A DNA stretch of 64,000 bases from Sciurus carolinensis (Eukaryota > Chordata > Mammalia > Rodentia > Sciuridae): the NCBI RefSeq assembly GCF_902686445.1, contig NC_062222.1, positions 45,241,292 through 45,305,291 of the forward strand. The letters are read 5' to 3'. How positions within the stretch are numbered: position 1 is the first letter of the stretch; every line of letters starts with the position of its first letter. This document shows, one piece after another, positions 11,936-20,345 of the stretch. The translations under genes and the position numbers were made by a program. Below the pieces are notes generated by a model, which was not told the origin of the DNA, ran no database searches, and saw only the letters and a list, made by a program, of their open reading frames with translations.

Positions 11936-12206
11936 TTTTTATTTTTACTTTATTTTTTTTATTGTGAACAAATGGGATACATGTTCTTTCTCTGTTTGTA
12001 CATAGAGTAAAGGCATACCATTTGTGTAATCATACGTTTACATAGGGTGATGTTGCTTGATTCATTCTGTTATTTTTTCCCCTTCCCCCCACCCCTCCCA
12101 TCCCTCTTTTCCCTCTATACAGTCCTTCCTTCCCCCATTCTTGCCCCCCTCCCTAACCCTCACTCTAACCCTAAAACTAACCCCTCCCACGCCCCATTAT
12201 GTATCA
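11936..12206 (-). other. L1 copy 2 3' UTR and A-rich tail
   Basis: The left edge is a T-rich complement of the A tail (11936-11970). It is followed by sequence homologous to the 3' UTR of copy 1, then a C/T-rich stretch (12071-12190) that is purine/G-rich on the sense strand. The ORF2 stop is at 12207-12209. Confidence 0.85.
12144..12189 (-). other. G-rich, telomere-like, potential G-quadruplex tract in L1 3' UTR
   Basis: On the sense (minus) strand the tract contains GGGTTAGAGTGAGGGTTAGG followed by GAGGGGGG, so at least four G runs lie close together with TTAGGG-like words. G-rich polypurine tracts are a known feature of mammalian L1 3' UTRs, so this is read as part of the element and not as an interstitial telomere. 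Confidence 0.7.
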
Positions 12207-12590
12207 TCATCCACTTATCAGCGAGATCATTCTTCCTTTGGTTTTTTGAGATTGGCTTATCTCACTTAGCATGATATTCTCCAATTTCGTCCATTTGCTT
12301 GCAAATGCCATAATTTTATCATTCTTTATGGCTGAGTAATATTCCATTGTATATATATGCCACAGTTTCTTTATCCATTCATCAACTGAAGGGCATCTAG
12401 GTTGGTTCCACAATCTGGCTATGGTGAATTGAGCAGCAATGAACATTGATGTGGCTGTATCTCTGTAGTATGCTGATTTTAAGTCCTTTGGGTATAGGCC
12501 AAGGAGTGGGATAGCTGGGTCAAATGGTAGTTCCATTCCAAGTTTTTTAAGGAATCTCCATACTGCCTTCCAGAGTGGTTGCACTAATTT

Positions 12591-12644
12591 GCAACCCCAC
12601 CAGCAATGTATGAGTGTACCTTTTTCCCCACATCCTCGCCAACA
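12591..12644 (-). other. C-terminal Cys/His motif of L1 ORF2, copy 2
   Basis: The translation reads [18 protein letters not shown], which fits C-x3-C-x7-H-x4-C, the conserved ORF2 C-terminal motif needed for retrotransposition in characterised L1s. The equivalent position in copy 1 has lost the His. Confidence 0.85.
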
Positions 12645-13746
12645 CCTGTTGTTGCTTGTGTTCTTGATAATCGCCATTCTGATTAGGGTGAGATGGAATC
12701 TTAGGGTGGTTTTGATTTGCATTTCTCTTATTACTAGAGATGTTGAACATTTTTCCATATGTTTGTTGATTGTTTGTAGGTCTTCTTCTGTGAAGTGTCT
12801 GTTCATTTCCTTAGACCATTTGTCGATTGGATTATTTGTAGTCTTGGTGTTGAGTTTTTTGAGTTCTTTATAGATTCTGGAGATTAGTGCTCTATCTGAA
12901 GTATGATTGGCAAAGATTTTCTCCCACTCTGTAGGCTCTTTCTTCACATTGCTGATAGTTTCCTTTGCTGAGAGAAAGTTTTTAGTTTGAATCTATCCCA
13001 GTTGTTGATTCTTGCTTTTATTTCTTGTGCTATGGGAGTCCTGTTGAGAAAGTCTGGTCCTAAGCCGACATGTTGAAGATCTGGACCTACTTTTTCTTCT
13101 ATAAGATGCAGGGTCTCTGGTCTGATTCCGAGGTCCTTAATCCATTTTGAGTTTAGTTTTGTGCACGGTGAGAGATATGGGTTTATTTTCATTTTGTTGC
13201 ATATGGATTTCCAATTTTCCCAGCACCATTTATTGAAGAGGCTATCTTTTCTCCATTGCATATTTTTGGCCCCTTTGTCTAGTATGAGGAAATTATATTT
13301 GTTTGGGTTTGTGTCCGTGTCCTCTATTCTGTACCATTGATCTACCTGTCTATTTTGGTACCAATACCATGCCGTTTTTGTTACTATTGCTTTGTAGTAA
13401 AGTTGAAGTTCAGGTATTGCAATACCCCCTGCTTCATTTTTCCTGCGAAGGATTGCTTTAGCAATTCTGGGTTTCTTATTCTTCCAGATGAATTTCATGA
13501 TTGCTTGTTCCACTTCTGTAAGGTACATCGTTGGGATTTTAATTGGAATTGCATTGAATCTGTATAGCACTTTTGGTAGTATGGCCATTTTGACAATATT
13601 AATTCTTCCTATCCAAGAACATGGGAGATCTTTCCATCTTCTAAGGTGTTCTTTAATTTCTTTCTTTAGTGTTCTGTAGTTCTCATTGTAGAGGTCTTTC
13701 ACCTCTTTTGTGAGATTGATTCCCAAGTATTTTATTTTTTTTGAGG

Positions 13747-14996
13747 CTATTGTGAATGGAGTAGTTTCCTAACTTCTGTTTCTGAAGATTCATCACTTAT
13801 GTATAAAAATGCATTGGATTTATGAGCATTGATCTTGTATCCTGCTACTTTACTGAATTCACTTATGAGTTCTAAGAGTTTTCTGGTGGAATTTCCTGGT
13901 TCCTCTAAGTATATAATCATATCATCAGCAAATAGGGATAGTTTGAGTTCTTCTTTTCCAATTCGTATCCCTTTAATTTCTTTGGTCTGTCTAATTGCTC
14001 TGGCTAGAGTTTCAAGGACGATATTGAATAGGAGTGGTGAGAGAGGGCATCCCTGCCTTGTTCCAGATTTTAGGGGGAATGCTTTCAGTTTTTCACCATT
14101 AAGAATAATATTAGCCATGGGCTTAGCATAGATGGCCTTTACAATGTTAAGGAACGTTCCCACTATCCCTATTTTTTCTAGTGTTTTGAGCATGAAGGGG
14201 TGCTGTATTTTATCAAATGCTTTTTCTGCATCTATTGAAATAATCATGTGATTCTTGACTTTAAGTCTGTTGATATGGTGAATTACATTTATTGATTTCC
14301 TGATGTTGAACCAACCTTGCATCCCTGGGATGAAACCCGCTTGATCATGATGCACTATCTTTTAATACATTTTTGTATGCGATTTGCTAAAATTTTGTTG
14401 AGAATTTTTGCATCGATGTTCATTAAGGAAATTGGTCTGAAATTTTCTTTCCTCGATGTGTCTCTGTCTGGTTTAGGTATCAGGGTGATATTGGCTTCGT
14501 AGAATGAGTTTGGGAGGGTTCCCTCCTCTTCTATTTCATGGAATACTTTGAAAAGTATTGGAATGAGCTCTTCTTTAAAGGTTTTGTAGAATTCGGCTGA
14601 GAAACCATCAGGTCCTGGCCTTTTCTTTGTTGGTAGGCTTTTGATGACTTCTTCTATTTCATTACTTGAAATTGGTCTGTTTAAATTGTGTATGTCCTTC
14701 TCGTTTAGTTTAGGCAATTCATAGGTCTCTAGAAACTTGTTGATATCTTCGAAATTTTCTATTTTGTTGGAATATAGATTTTCAAAATAGCTTCTAATTA
14801 TGTTTTGTATTTCAGTCGTGTCTGTTGTGATATTTCCTTGTTCATTCTGAATTTTGGTGATTTGGGTTTTCTCTCGTCTTCTCTTTGTTAGTGTGGCTAA
14901 AGGTTTATCAATTTTGTTTATTTTTTCGAAGAACCAACTATTTATTTTGTCAATTTTTTGTATTGTTTCTTTCGTTTCAATTTCGTTGATTTCAGC
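13747..14996 (-). pseudogene. reverse-transcriptase domain region of L1 ORF2, copy 2
   Basis: The first segment (about 14996-14370) is open from [10 protein letters not shown] through [13 protein letters not shown] to [20 protein letters not shown] net single-base loss near 14365 moves the frame into [27 protein letters not shown] and [14 protein letters not shown], then the catalytic FADD at 13921-13932. The active-site aspartates are retained. Confidence 0.9.
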
Positions 14997-15309
14997 TCTG
15001 CAGTTTAACTATTTCCTGTCTTCTACTACTTTTGGTGTTGGTCTGTTCTTCTTTTTCTAGGGCTTTGAGTTGTAGTGTTAGGTCATTTATTTTTTGAGTT
15101 TTACTTCTTTTATTAAATGCGCTCCATGAAATAAATCTTCCTCTAAGTACCGCTTTCATAGTGTCCCAGAGATTTTGATATGTTGTTTCTTTGTTCTCGT
15201 TTACCTCTAAGAATTTTTTAATTTCCTTCCTAATATCTTCTGTTATCCATTCCTCATATAATAGCATATTGTTTAATCTCCAGGTGTGGGAGTAATTTCT
15301 GTTTTTTTG

Positions 15310-16046
15310 CTCTTTCATTTATTTCTAGTTTCAATCCATTATGGTCTGATAAAATACAAGGAAGTGTCTCTATCTTCTTGTATTTGCTAACATTAGCTTT
15401 GTGGCATAATATATGGTCTATTTTAGAGAAGGATCCATGTGCTGCTGAGAAGAAAGTGTATTCACTCTTCGTTGGATGGTATATTCTATAAATGTCTGTT
15501 AAGTCTAAATTATTGATTGTGTTATTGAGATCTAAGGTTTCTTTGTTCAATTTTTGTTTGGAAGATCTGTCCAGTGGTGAGAGAGGCGTGTTAAAATCAC
15601 CTAGTATTATTGTATTGTGGTCTATTTGGTTTCTGAGATTGAGAAGGATTTGTTTGACATATATGGGTGAGCCACTGTTTGGGGCATAGATATTTATGAT
15701 TGTTATGTCTTGCTGATTTATGGTTCCCTTAAGCATTATGAAATGTCCTTCTTTATCCCTTCTGATTAACTTTGGCTTGAAGTCCACTCTATCTGAAATG
15801 AGGATGGATACCCCAGCTTTTTTGCTGGGTCCATGTGCATGGTAAGTTTTTTCCCATCCTTTCACCTTTAGTCTTTGGGTATCTCTTTCTAAGAGATGAG
15901 TCTCTTGCAGGCAACATATTGTTGGATCTTTCTTTTTTATCCAATCTGCCAGTCTGTCTTTTGATTGATGAATTCAGGCCGTTAATATTCAGGGTTATTA
16001 TTGAGATATGATTTGTATTCCCGGTCATTTGACTCATTTTATTCAT
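15310..16046 (-). pseudogene. endonuclease (APE-like) domain region of L1 ORF2, copy 2
   Basis: The N-terminus has ISIITLNINGLNS, with the metal/substrate Asn. After the first frameshift the adjacent frame carries QETHL (catalytic Glu), GDFNTPLSPLDRS (Asp and Asn) and LSDHNGLKLEI (Asp-His pair). All expected catalytic motif residues are visible, but they are split between two frames by the break near 15950. Confidence 0.88.
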
Positions 16047-16097
16047 TTATTTGCTTATTTTTGACACGACTTGGTTCCTCTTTATTTGAGAGTTCCT

Positions 16098-17111
16098 TTA
16101 GGATATCTCCTCCCTTTGCTGATTTGCTTCTTTGTTTTTCATATCTTCTTCATGGAATATTTTGCTGAGAATGTTCTGTAATGCTGGCTTTCTTTTTGTA
16201 TATTCTTTTAGCTTTTGTTTATCATGGAAGGATTTTATTTCGTTGTCAAATCTGAAGGTAAGTTTTGCTGGGTATAAGATTCTTGGTTGGCATCCATTTT
16301 CTTTTAGGGCTTGAAAAATGTTATTCCAGGCCCTTCTAGCTTTTAGGGTCTGGATTGAAAAATCTGCTGATATCCGTATTGGCTTCCCCCTGAATGTAAT
16401 TTGGTTCTTTTCTCTCACAGCCTTTAAGATTCTGTCTTTATTTTGTATGTTAGGTATTTTCATTATTATGTGCCTTGGTGTGGGTCTGTTGTAATTTTGT
16501 GTATTTGGAGTCCTATAAGCCTCTTGAACTTGGTTTTCCATTTCATTCTTCAGATTTGGGAAATTTTCTGAAATTATCTCATTGAATAGGTTGTTCATTC
16601 CTTTGGTTTGTTTCTCTAAGCCTTCCTCAATCCCAATAATTCTCAAATTTGGCCTTTTCATGATATCCCATAGTTCTTGGAGATTCTGTTCATGATTTCT
16701 TACCATCTTCTCTGTTTGTTCGACTTTGTTTTCGAGGTTAAATATTTTGTCTTCAATATCTGAGGTTCTGTCTTCCAGGTGTTCTATCCTATTGGTTGTG
16801 CTTTCTATGGAGTTCTTAATTTGGTTTATTGTTTCCTTCATTTCAAGGATTTCTGTTTGGTTTTTTTTCAATATCTCTAACTCTTTATTGAAATGGTCTT
16901 TTGCTTCCTGTATTTGCTCTTTTAACTGTCTATTGGTGCGTTCATTCAATGCCTGCATTTGCTCTTTCATTTCATCGTTTGCTTCCCTTATCATGTTGAT
17001 TATGTACATTCTGAACTCCCTTTCTGACATTTCTTCTGCCATGCTGTCATTGGATTTTATTGATATAACATCCAGATTTGTTTGAGGCATTTTCTTCCCT
17101 TGTTTTCTCAT
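16098..17111 (-). CDS. L1 ORF1 protein, RNA-binding chaperone, intact
   Basis: A 337-codon open frame, about the length of other mammalian L1 ORF1 proteins. The product is known as a trimeric RNA-binding nucleic-acid chaperone that coats L1 RNA in cytoplasmic particles. Visible architecture: a short N-terminus, a long charged coiled-coil region (about residues 45-150, with repeats such as IEHLEDRTSDIEDKIFNLEN), an RRM starting at RPNLRIIGI (residues 153-161), the conserved TPRHIIMKI (211-219), GKPIRISADFS (about 242-252), and a C-terminal domain with YPAKLTFRFDNEIKSF (about 280-295). The first Met gives MRKQGKKMPQ; Met8 is an alternative start. ORF2 begins 51 bp downstream. No stop or frameshift is present, unlike ORF2. 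It is a retrotransposon gene, not a host gene; whether it is expressed here is unknown. Confidence 0.93.
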   Translation of the reverse strand: MRKQGKKMPQTNLDVISIKSNDSMAEEMSEREFRMYIINMIREANDEMKEQMQALNERTNRQLKEQIQEAKDHFNKELEILKKNQTEILEMKETINQIKNSIESTTNRIEHLEDRTSDIEDKIFNLENKVEQTEKMVRNHEQNLQELWDIMKRPNLRIIGIEEGLEKQTKGMNNLFNEIISENFPNLKNEMENQVQEAYRTPNTQNYNRPTPRHIIMKIPNIQNKDRILKAVREKNQITFRGKPIRISADFSIQTLKARRAWNNIFQALKENGCQPRILYPAKLTFRFDNEIKSFHDKQKLKEYTKRKPALQNILSKIFHEEDMKNKEANQQREEIS

Positions 17112-17510
17112 ATTGTTCAGGTATCAGTGGACTGCAGAGATGTTGCAGATTTCCTCTATTGACTTATAATGTCCCTGAAGATTGCTAGTGTATCCCCTCT
17201 TATCCTTCAGTAGCCTGAAGTCTTAGAGGAAGTTGATACTTCGGTGTTCCCCTAGGTAGCTGCCTCTCTAGGGGTGGTGGTCTTCAGGTGGGGTATATTC
17301 CCTGCTAGAGGGCAGAGGTGCCTCTATTTGTTGACCAATGGTCATCCAAAGGGGAACTAGACTGGGGGCTGAGGAAATGCCTGTTTGGGTCTGTGTCTCT
17401 GGTTTTACTGTCTTTGTGGGAAAACCTCACTCGGCGGGGAAGACCCACCCGGTGGGGAGGTCTCACTAGTCCGTTCCCCTCCTAGAGGTTCCCCTCAGTC
17501 CACAACTACC

Positions 17511-18092
17511 GCCTGGGCAGGGCAGCCTTCCCAAGCAGCGTTTCCAGGGGCCTGGACCTACCTCCTGGGCTTGGGAGCCCTGCCCTTCGCAGACGAGTCT
17601 CCTTAGGTGGCCCCTCCTCAGAGAAGCTGCCCACAGTCCTGGAACCTTCGCTCCACCCCTCAGCTGGTCTCTGTGTAGCTCTTTCAAGAAAAGGTGCTTA
17701 GATCCCCGGCTCGGATCGTGCTTTGCACCTAATCGCCTAGCTATGCGACCCCTCCTCTGAAGAGTCACTTGGAGCCTAGTACATATGCTCCAAGCCCCAG
17801 TGACCCGTCACTCGTCTCTTCCTCCAGGCAGCCACCCGGTGTTCTGTGTGGGCGCTTGGAGACCAAGCCACTCACTGCGCACCTCCACCTCCTCAGGACA
17901 GCCCCCTCCCCGTTGTTCAGGCAGTTGCTGAATCCAAATAGTTCGCCACCCAACTCTTTCTCTGGCAGCCCCCGGAGCCCTGGCAGATTGGTCCAAAAAA
18001 CCAAAAAACCAAGCGGTGTGCTGCTCGGCCTCCTCTGCAAGGTTCCCCACTTTCCGAGCTCACTGTTCCAACGAGGGTAGGTGTGTCTTGCT
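17511..18092 (-). repeat. L1 5' UTR monomer A, 582 bp
   Basis: Bounded by gcctgggcagggcagcc at 17511 and its repeat at 18093. It shares with the next unit the blocks gacgagtctccttagg, tcaagaaaaggtgc, cacctaatcgcct, acatatgctccaagccccag and gcagccccctccccgttg. It is longer than monomer B by several short insertions, for example near 17545 and 17830. Confidence 0.9.
17764..17804. other. inverted repeat in L1 monomer A
   Basis: The arms CTTGGAGC (17768-17775) and GCTCCAAG (17787-17794) surround an 11-base loop. Outer arms GTCACT and AGTGAC (17764-17769 and 17799-17804) can extend the pairing with a bulge. The same structure occurs in monomer B. Confidence 0.75.
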
Positions 18093-18632
18093 GCCTGGGC
18101 AGGGCAGCCTTCCCAGGGGCCCAGACCTACCTCCTGGGCCTGGGAGCCTCACCCTTCGTAGACGAGTCTCCTTAGGTTGTCCCTTCTTAGAGACGCTGCC
18201 CGAAGTCCTGGAACCTTCACTTCGCCCCTCAGCTTGTCTCTGTGTAGTTCATTCAAGAAAAGGTGCCTAGGTCCCTGGACCGGACCTTGCTATGCACCTA
18301 ATCGCCTGGCTATGCGACCCGCCCTCTGCGCAGTCACTTGGAGCCTCGTACATATGCTCCAAGCCCCAGTGACCCGTCGCTGGTCTCTTCCTCCAGGTGT
18401 GGGCGCTTGGAGACCAAGGCACTCACTGCGTACCTCCACCTCCTCTGGGCAGCCCCCTCCCCGTTGCTCAGGCGGTTGCTGGATCCAAACAACTTGCCGC
18501 CCCACTCTTTCTCTGGCAGCCGCTGGAGCCCTGGCAGATCGCTTCAAAACCAAGCGGTGTGTCGCACAACCTCCCTTGCAAAGTTCCCCGCTTTCCGAGT
18601 TCACTGCTCCAGCGGGGGAGGTGTGTCTTGTC
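18093..18632 (-). repeat. L1 5' UTR monomer B, 540 bp
   Basis: A second tandem copy of the 5' UTR unit, running from gcctgggcagggcagcc at 18093 to the related acctgggcagggcagcc at 18633. It lies closer to the transcript start than monomer A. Confidence 0.9.
18333..18373. other. inverted repeat in L1 monomer B
   Basis: The arms CTTGGAGC (18337-18344) and GCTCCAAG (18356-18363), with outer GTCACT/AGTGAC arms, match the copy in monomer A. The only change is in the loop. Confidence 0.75.
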
Positions 18633-18750
18633 ACCTGGGCAGGGCAGCCTTCGCAGGCAACGTTCCCAGGGGCCCGGACCTCCCTCCTGGGCTTGAGAGC
18701 CTCACCCTTCGCAGACGAGTCTCCTTAGGTTAGAGAATCTGCCTGCGGTC
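18633..18750 (-). repeat. L1 5' UTR monomer C, partial
   Basis: The start of a third unit: the same opening block and gacgagtctccttagg at about 18714. It then loses similarity, except for an actgctccggcgggggagg block at 18800-18818 that matches a monomer junction. Confidence 0.8.
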
Positions 18751-18997
18751 CTGGAAACTTCAATCCGCCATTTTTCGCTCCGCTTCGCTGTCCGTTTTTA
18801 CTGCTCCGGCGGGGGAGGGGCGACCCGCCGAGTCACTCTACTTCACAAAGTTCTCTGCGTTCAGGGGCTACTGCCCCATCAGGGACGCCTCCCCTATGGG
18901 AGAAACTCCCCCGGCGGCTTTGAGTTGGTCCCAAGTCACTATCTCCTCTTTTGAATCTTGAGTCCTGGAGCAACATGAAATGCAGCCGCCCTCTAGT

Positions 18998-19010
18998 CCG
19001 CCATCTTGAA
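18998..19010 (-). promoter_or_regulatory. YY1-type motif at the L1 5' end
   Basis: The sense strand reads TTCAAGATGGCGG within about the first 20 bases of the element. It fits the YY1 core AAGATGGCG. In primate L1s a YY1 site in this position helps set the transcription start; the same role here is inference. Confidence 0.8.
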
Positions 19011-19017
19011 CCTCCTC

Positions 19018-19032
19018 GAGTGAATGATTTTT
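19018..19032. repeat. target-site duplication, right copy, of L1 copy 2
   Basis: GAGTGAATGATTTTT, identical to 11921-11935, followed by AACAG. Confidence 0.95.
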
Positions 19033-19260
19033 AACAGTAAAAATGAAGTTGATTCTAGGAATACAATAGGTTAATCTCACAAATATGATGTTCAATTACT
19101 TAAATAAATTCTTTAAGAAGACCAGATAATAGTTGATACATCATTGATATCAATACATACAGTCAGATTTTTGGAAAAACTGCTGGGAATTATACCACTT
19201 CACTGTACTCATTATCTTCAGGGAAAGGGGATAAAAAAGAGAGATCATATTTTCTATAAT
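19033..19260 (+). mobile_element. older L1 fragment, right part of the host of L1 copy 2
   Basis: It continues the diverged L1 tail interrupted at 11920, with gttaatctcacaaatatgat near 19070 resembling the catggatgaatctcacaaac-type L1 phrase. Weakly conserved. Confidence 0.5.
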
Positions 19261-19974
19261 ATTTTATTTATGAAAAATTGAAACAAAACTTTAATTATTT
19301 TTAATAAATAAATCTTAGGTAAGTGACATTAGTATTATACTATATTTTATTCATTTCTAAATACTACACAATAAAAATATTTTAAAATGGATTATTGTGG
19401 CAAAGCTAATGTTTCCATAATATGATATATAATCATGTGTTGTAGAGCTCACCAAATTCCATTATAGGATATCTCCCTAGGACACTATCAATCCCACAAA
19501 TTCAGAACTGATTCTTATTTAGTCTTTTTCATAGTGTTTGTCAACTTATTATGGCCATAATAATTATTATTGATGACAATTTTATAATGATATTAGAGGA
19601 GGAGGTCATAGTAAAATTAATAACTTACTGGTCAATATTATAATAAATAGTTTATTAAAGAGAATTGATTCTCTACGTAAAGATTTCCCTCTTTCCTCAG
19701 TGCCCATCTTAAGGATGCTATTTAATTATGCTGACTTTCTGATAGTATATGAAGACTTCATAAAATATCCTGTATTCAATATACACATATGCATGAGTTA
19801 GGCAATGCATTTAATGCTTAGGGCTGTAAATGGACAAGCAAATATTTTAATTACATTTTATATTTATTTATATTTTTCCTAACATCAGTATTATTTCAGG
19901 AGTAGTAGGAAATAAAGGAGCACTGAAAGAATTTTATTCCCTATCTTTATATGTAAATGATATTGGATTGTGGT
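19261..19974. other. unique AT-rich sequence
   Basis: No gene or repeat recognised. Confidence 0.4.
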
Positions 19975-20345
19975 TATGTTATATGGTCTGAATGTCTTGC
20001 ATCTCTCCCAAGTTAATATTGAAACCCAAGTACCCATGTGCTTGTGTTAGGAGTTGAGGACCTGGAGGAAGTGATTAATTCAATAAGAATAAGCCCTCAT
20101 GAATGGGATTATTGCCCTTATAAAATATCCCCAATATCGAGGGAGCTCATTCACTCTTTCTATTAGTTGAGGATGAGCAAGAAGTCACCTCTATGAACTA
20201 GAAAATGGGCCCTCACTAGACAATGACTCTGCTGGCACCTTAATCTTGGATTTCCTGGCCTACAGATCTGTGGCAAGTAAACTTCTGTTTATAAGCCAAC
20301 CAGTTTGTGATATTTTGTTACAGCAACTAGAAAGGACTAAGAAAC
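19975..20345 (+). mobile_element. MLT1-like LTR (ERVL-MaLR), solo
   Basis: It runs from a tatggtctgaatgtcttgca-like start through gaaaatgggccctcactaga and actctgctggcaccttaatc to agccaaccagtttgtgatat and a final actagaaaggactaagaaa. This is the order of blocks in mammalian MLT1 LTRs. It is diverged, with no internal retroviral sequence beside it. Confidence 0.8.

Larger units (their letters stand above)
12207..16046 (-). pseudogene. L1 ORF2, full length but frameshifted (endonuclease-reverse transcriptase)
   Basis: The ORF2 protein nicks target DNA and reverse-transcribes L1 RNA at the nick in the nucleus. From the start at 16046 to the stop at 12207 the locus is 3840 bp, equal to 1280 codons and close to the usual ORF2 length. 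It is readable throughout only by changing frame six times: near 15950, 15310, 15000, 14365, 13760 and 12950. By frame arithmetic the first three behave as net +1 and the last three as net -1, so the last segment returns to the starting frame. I saw no in-frame nonsense codon between these sites. Motifs kept are LNINGLNS, QETHL, GDFNT and SDHN (endonuclease), [23 protein letters not shown] and FADD (reverse transcriptase), and the C-terminal Cys/His motif. As written it cannot make a full protein. Confidence 0.93.
11936..19017 (-). mobile_element. full-length L1 LINE (copy 2), about 7.1 kb
   Basis: A complete minus-strand LINE-1. In transcript order it has a 1.9-kb GC-rich 5' UTR with tandem monomers (19017-17112), ORF1 (17111-16098), a 51-bp spacer, ORF2 (16046-12207, frameshifted), a 3' UTR with a G-rich tract, and an A-rich tail (T-rich at the left edge). 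A perfect 15-bp target-site duplication brackets it. The 5' terminus starts with a YY1-type motif, as in other mammalian L1s, supporting a genuine 5' end rather than a truncation. ORF1 is intact and the duplication unmutated, so the insertion looks young. The present ORF2 reading frame would not give an active protein. The family is the squirrel-lineage L1; exact subfamily not assigned. Confidence 0.95.
17112..19017 (-). promoter_or_regulatory. L1 copy 2 5' UTR / internal promoter, CpG-rich
   Basis: A 1.9-kb leader upstream of ORF1. Its 17380-19015 part is strikingly GC- and CpG-rich compared with the AT-rich surroundings. In LINE-1 elements this region is the internal pol II promoter. Here it contains tandem long units (17511-18750), a shorter degenerate unit near 18800 and a YY1-like site at the extreme 5' end. 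CpG density predicts methylation silencing in the host. Confidence 0.85.

Noticed and set aside
12151..12175. Interstitial telomere repeat (CCCTAA-like words)
   Set aside because: It falls inside the L1 3' UTR, where G-rich tracts are a normal part of the element, and the words are not a regular array.
16726..17085. 119-codon plus-strand open frame
   Set aside because: Antisense shadow of L1 ORF1.
17385..18733. Several overlapping proline/serine-rich open frames of 70-183 codons on both strands
   Set aside because: They lie in the GC- and CpG-rich L1 5' UTR, where stops are rare by chance. They overlap in many frames and match no family I know. Only the longest antisense frame is kept, as a low-interest finding.
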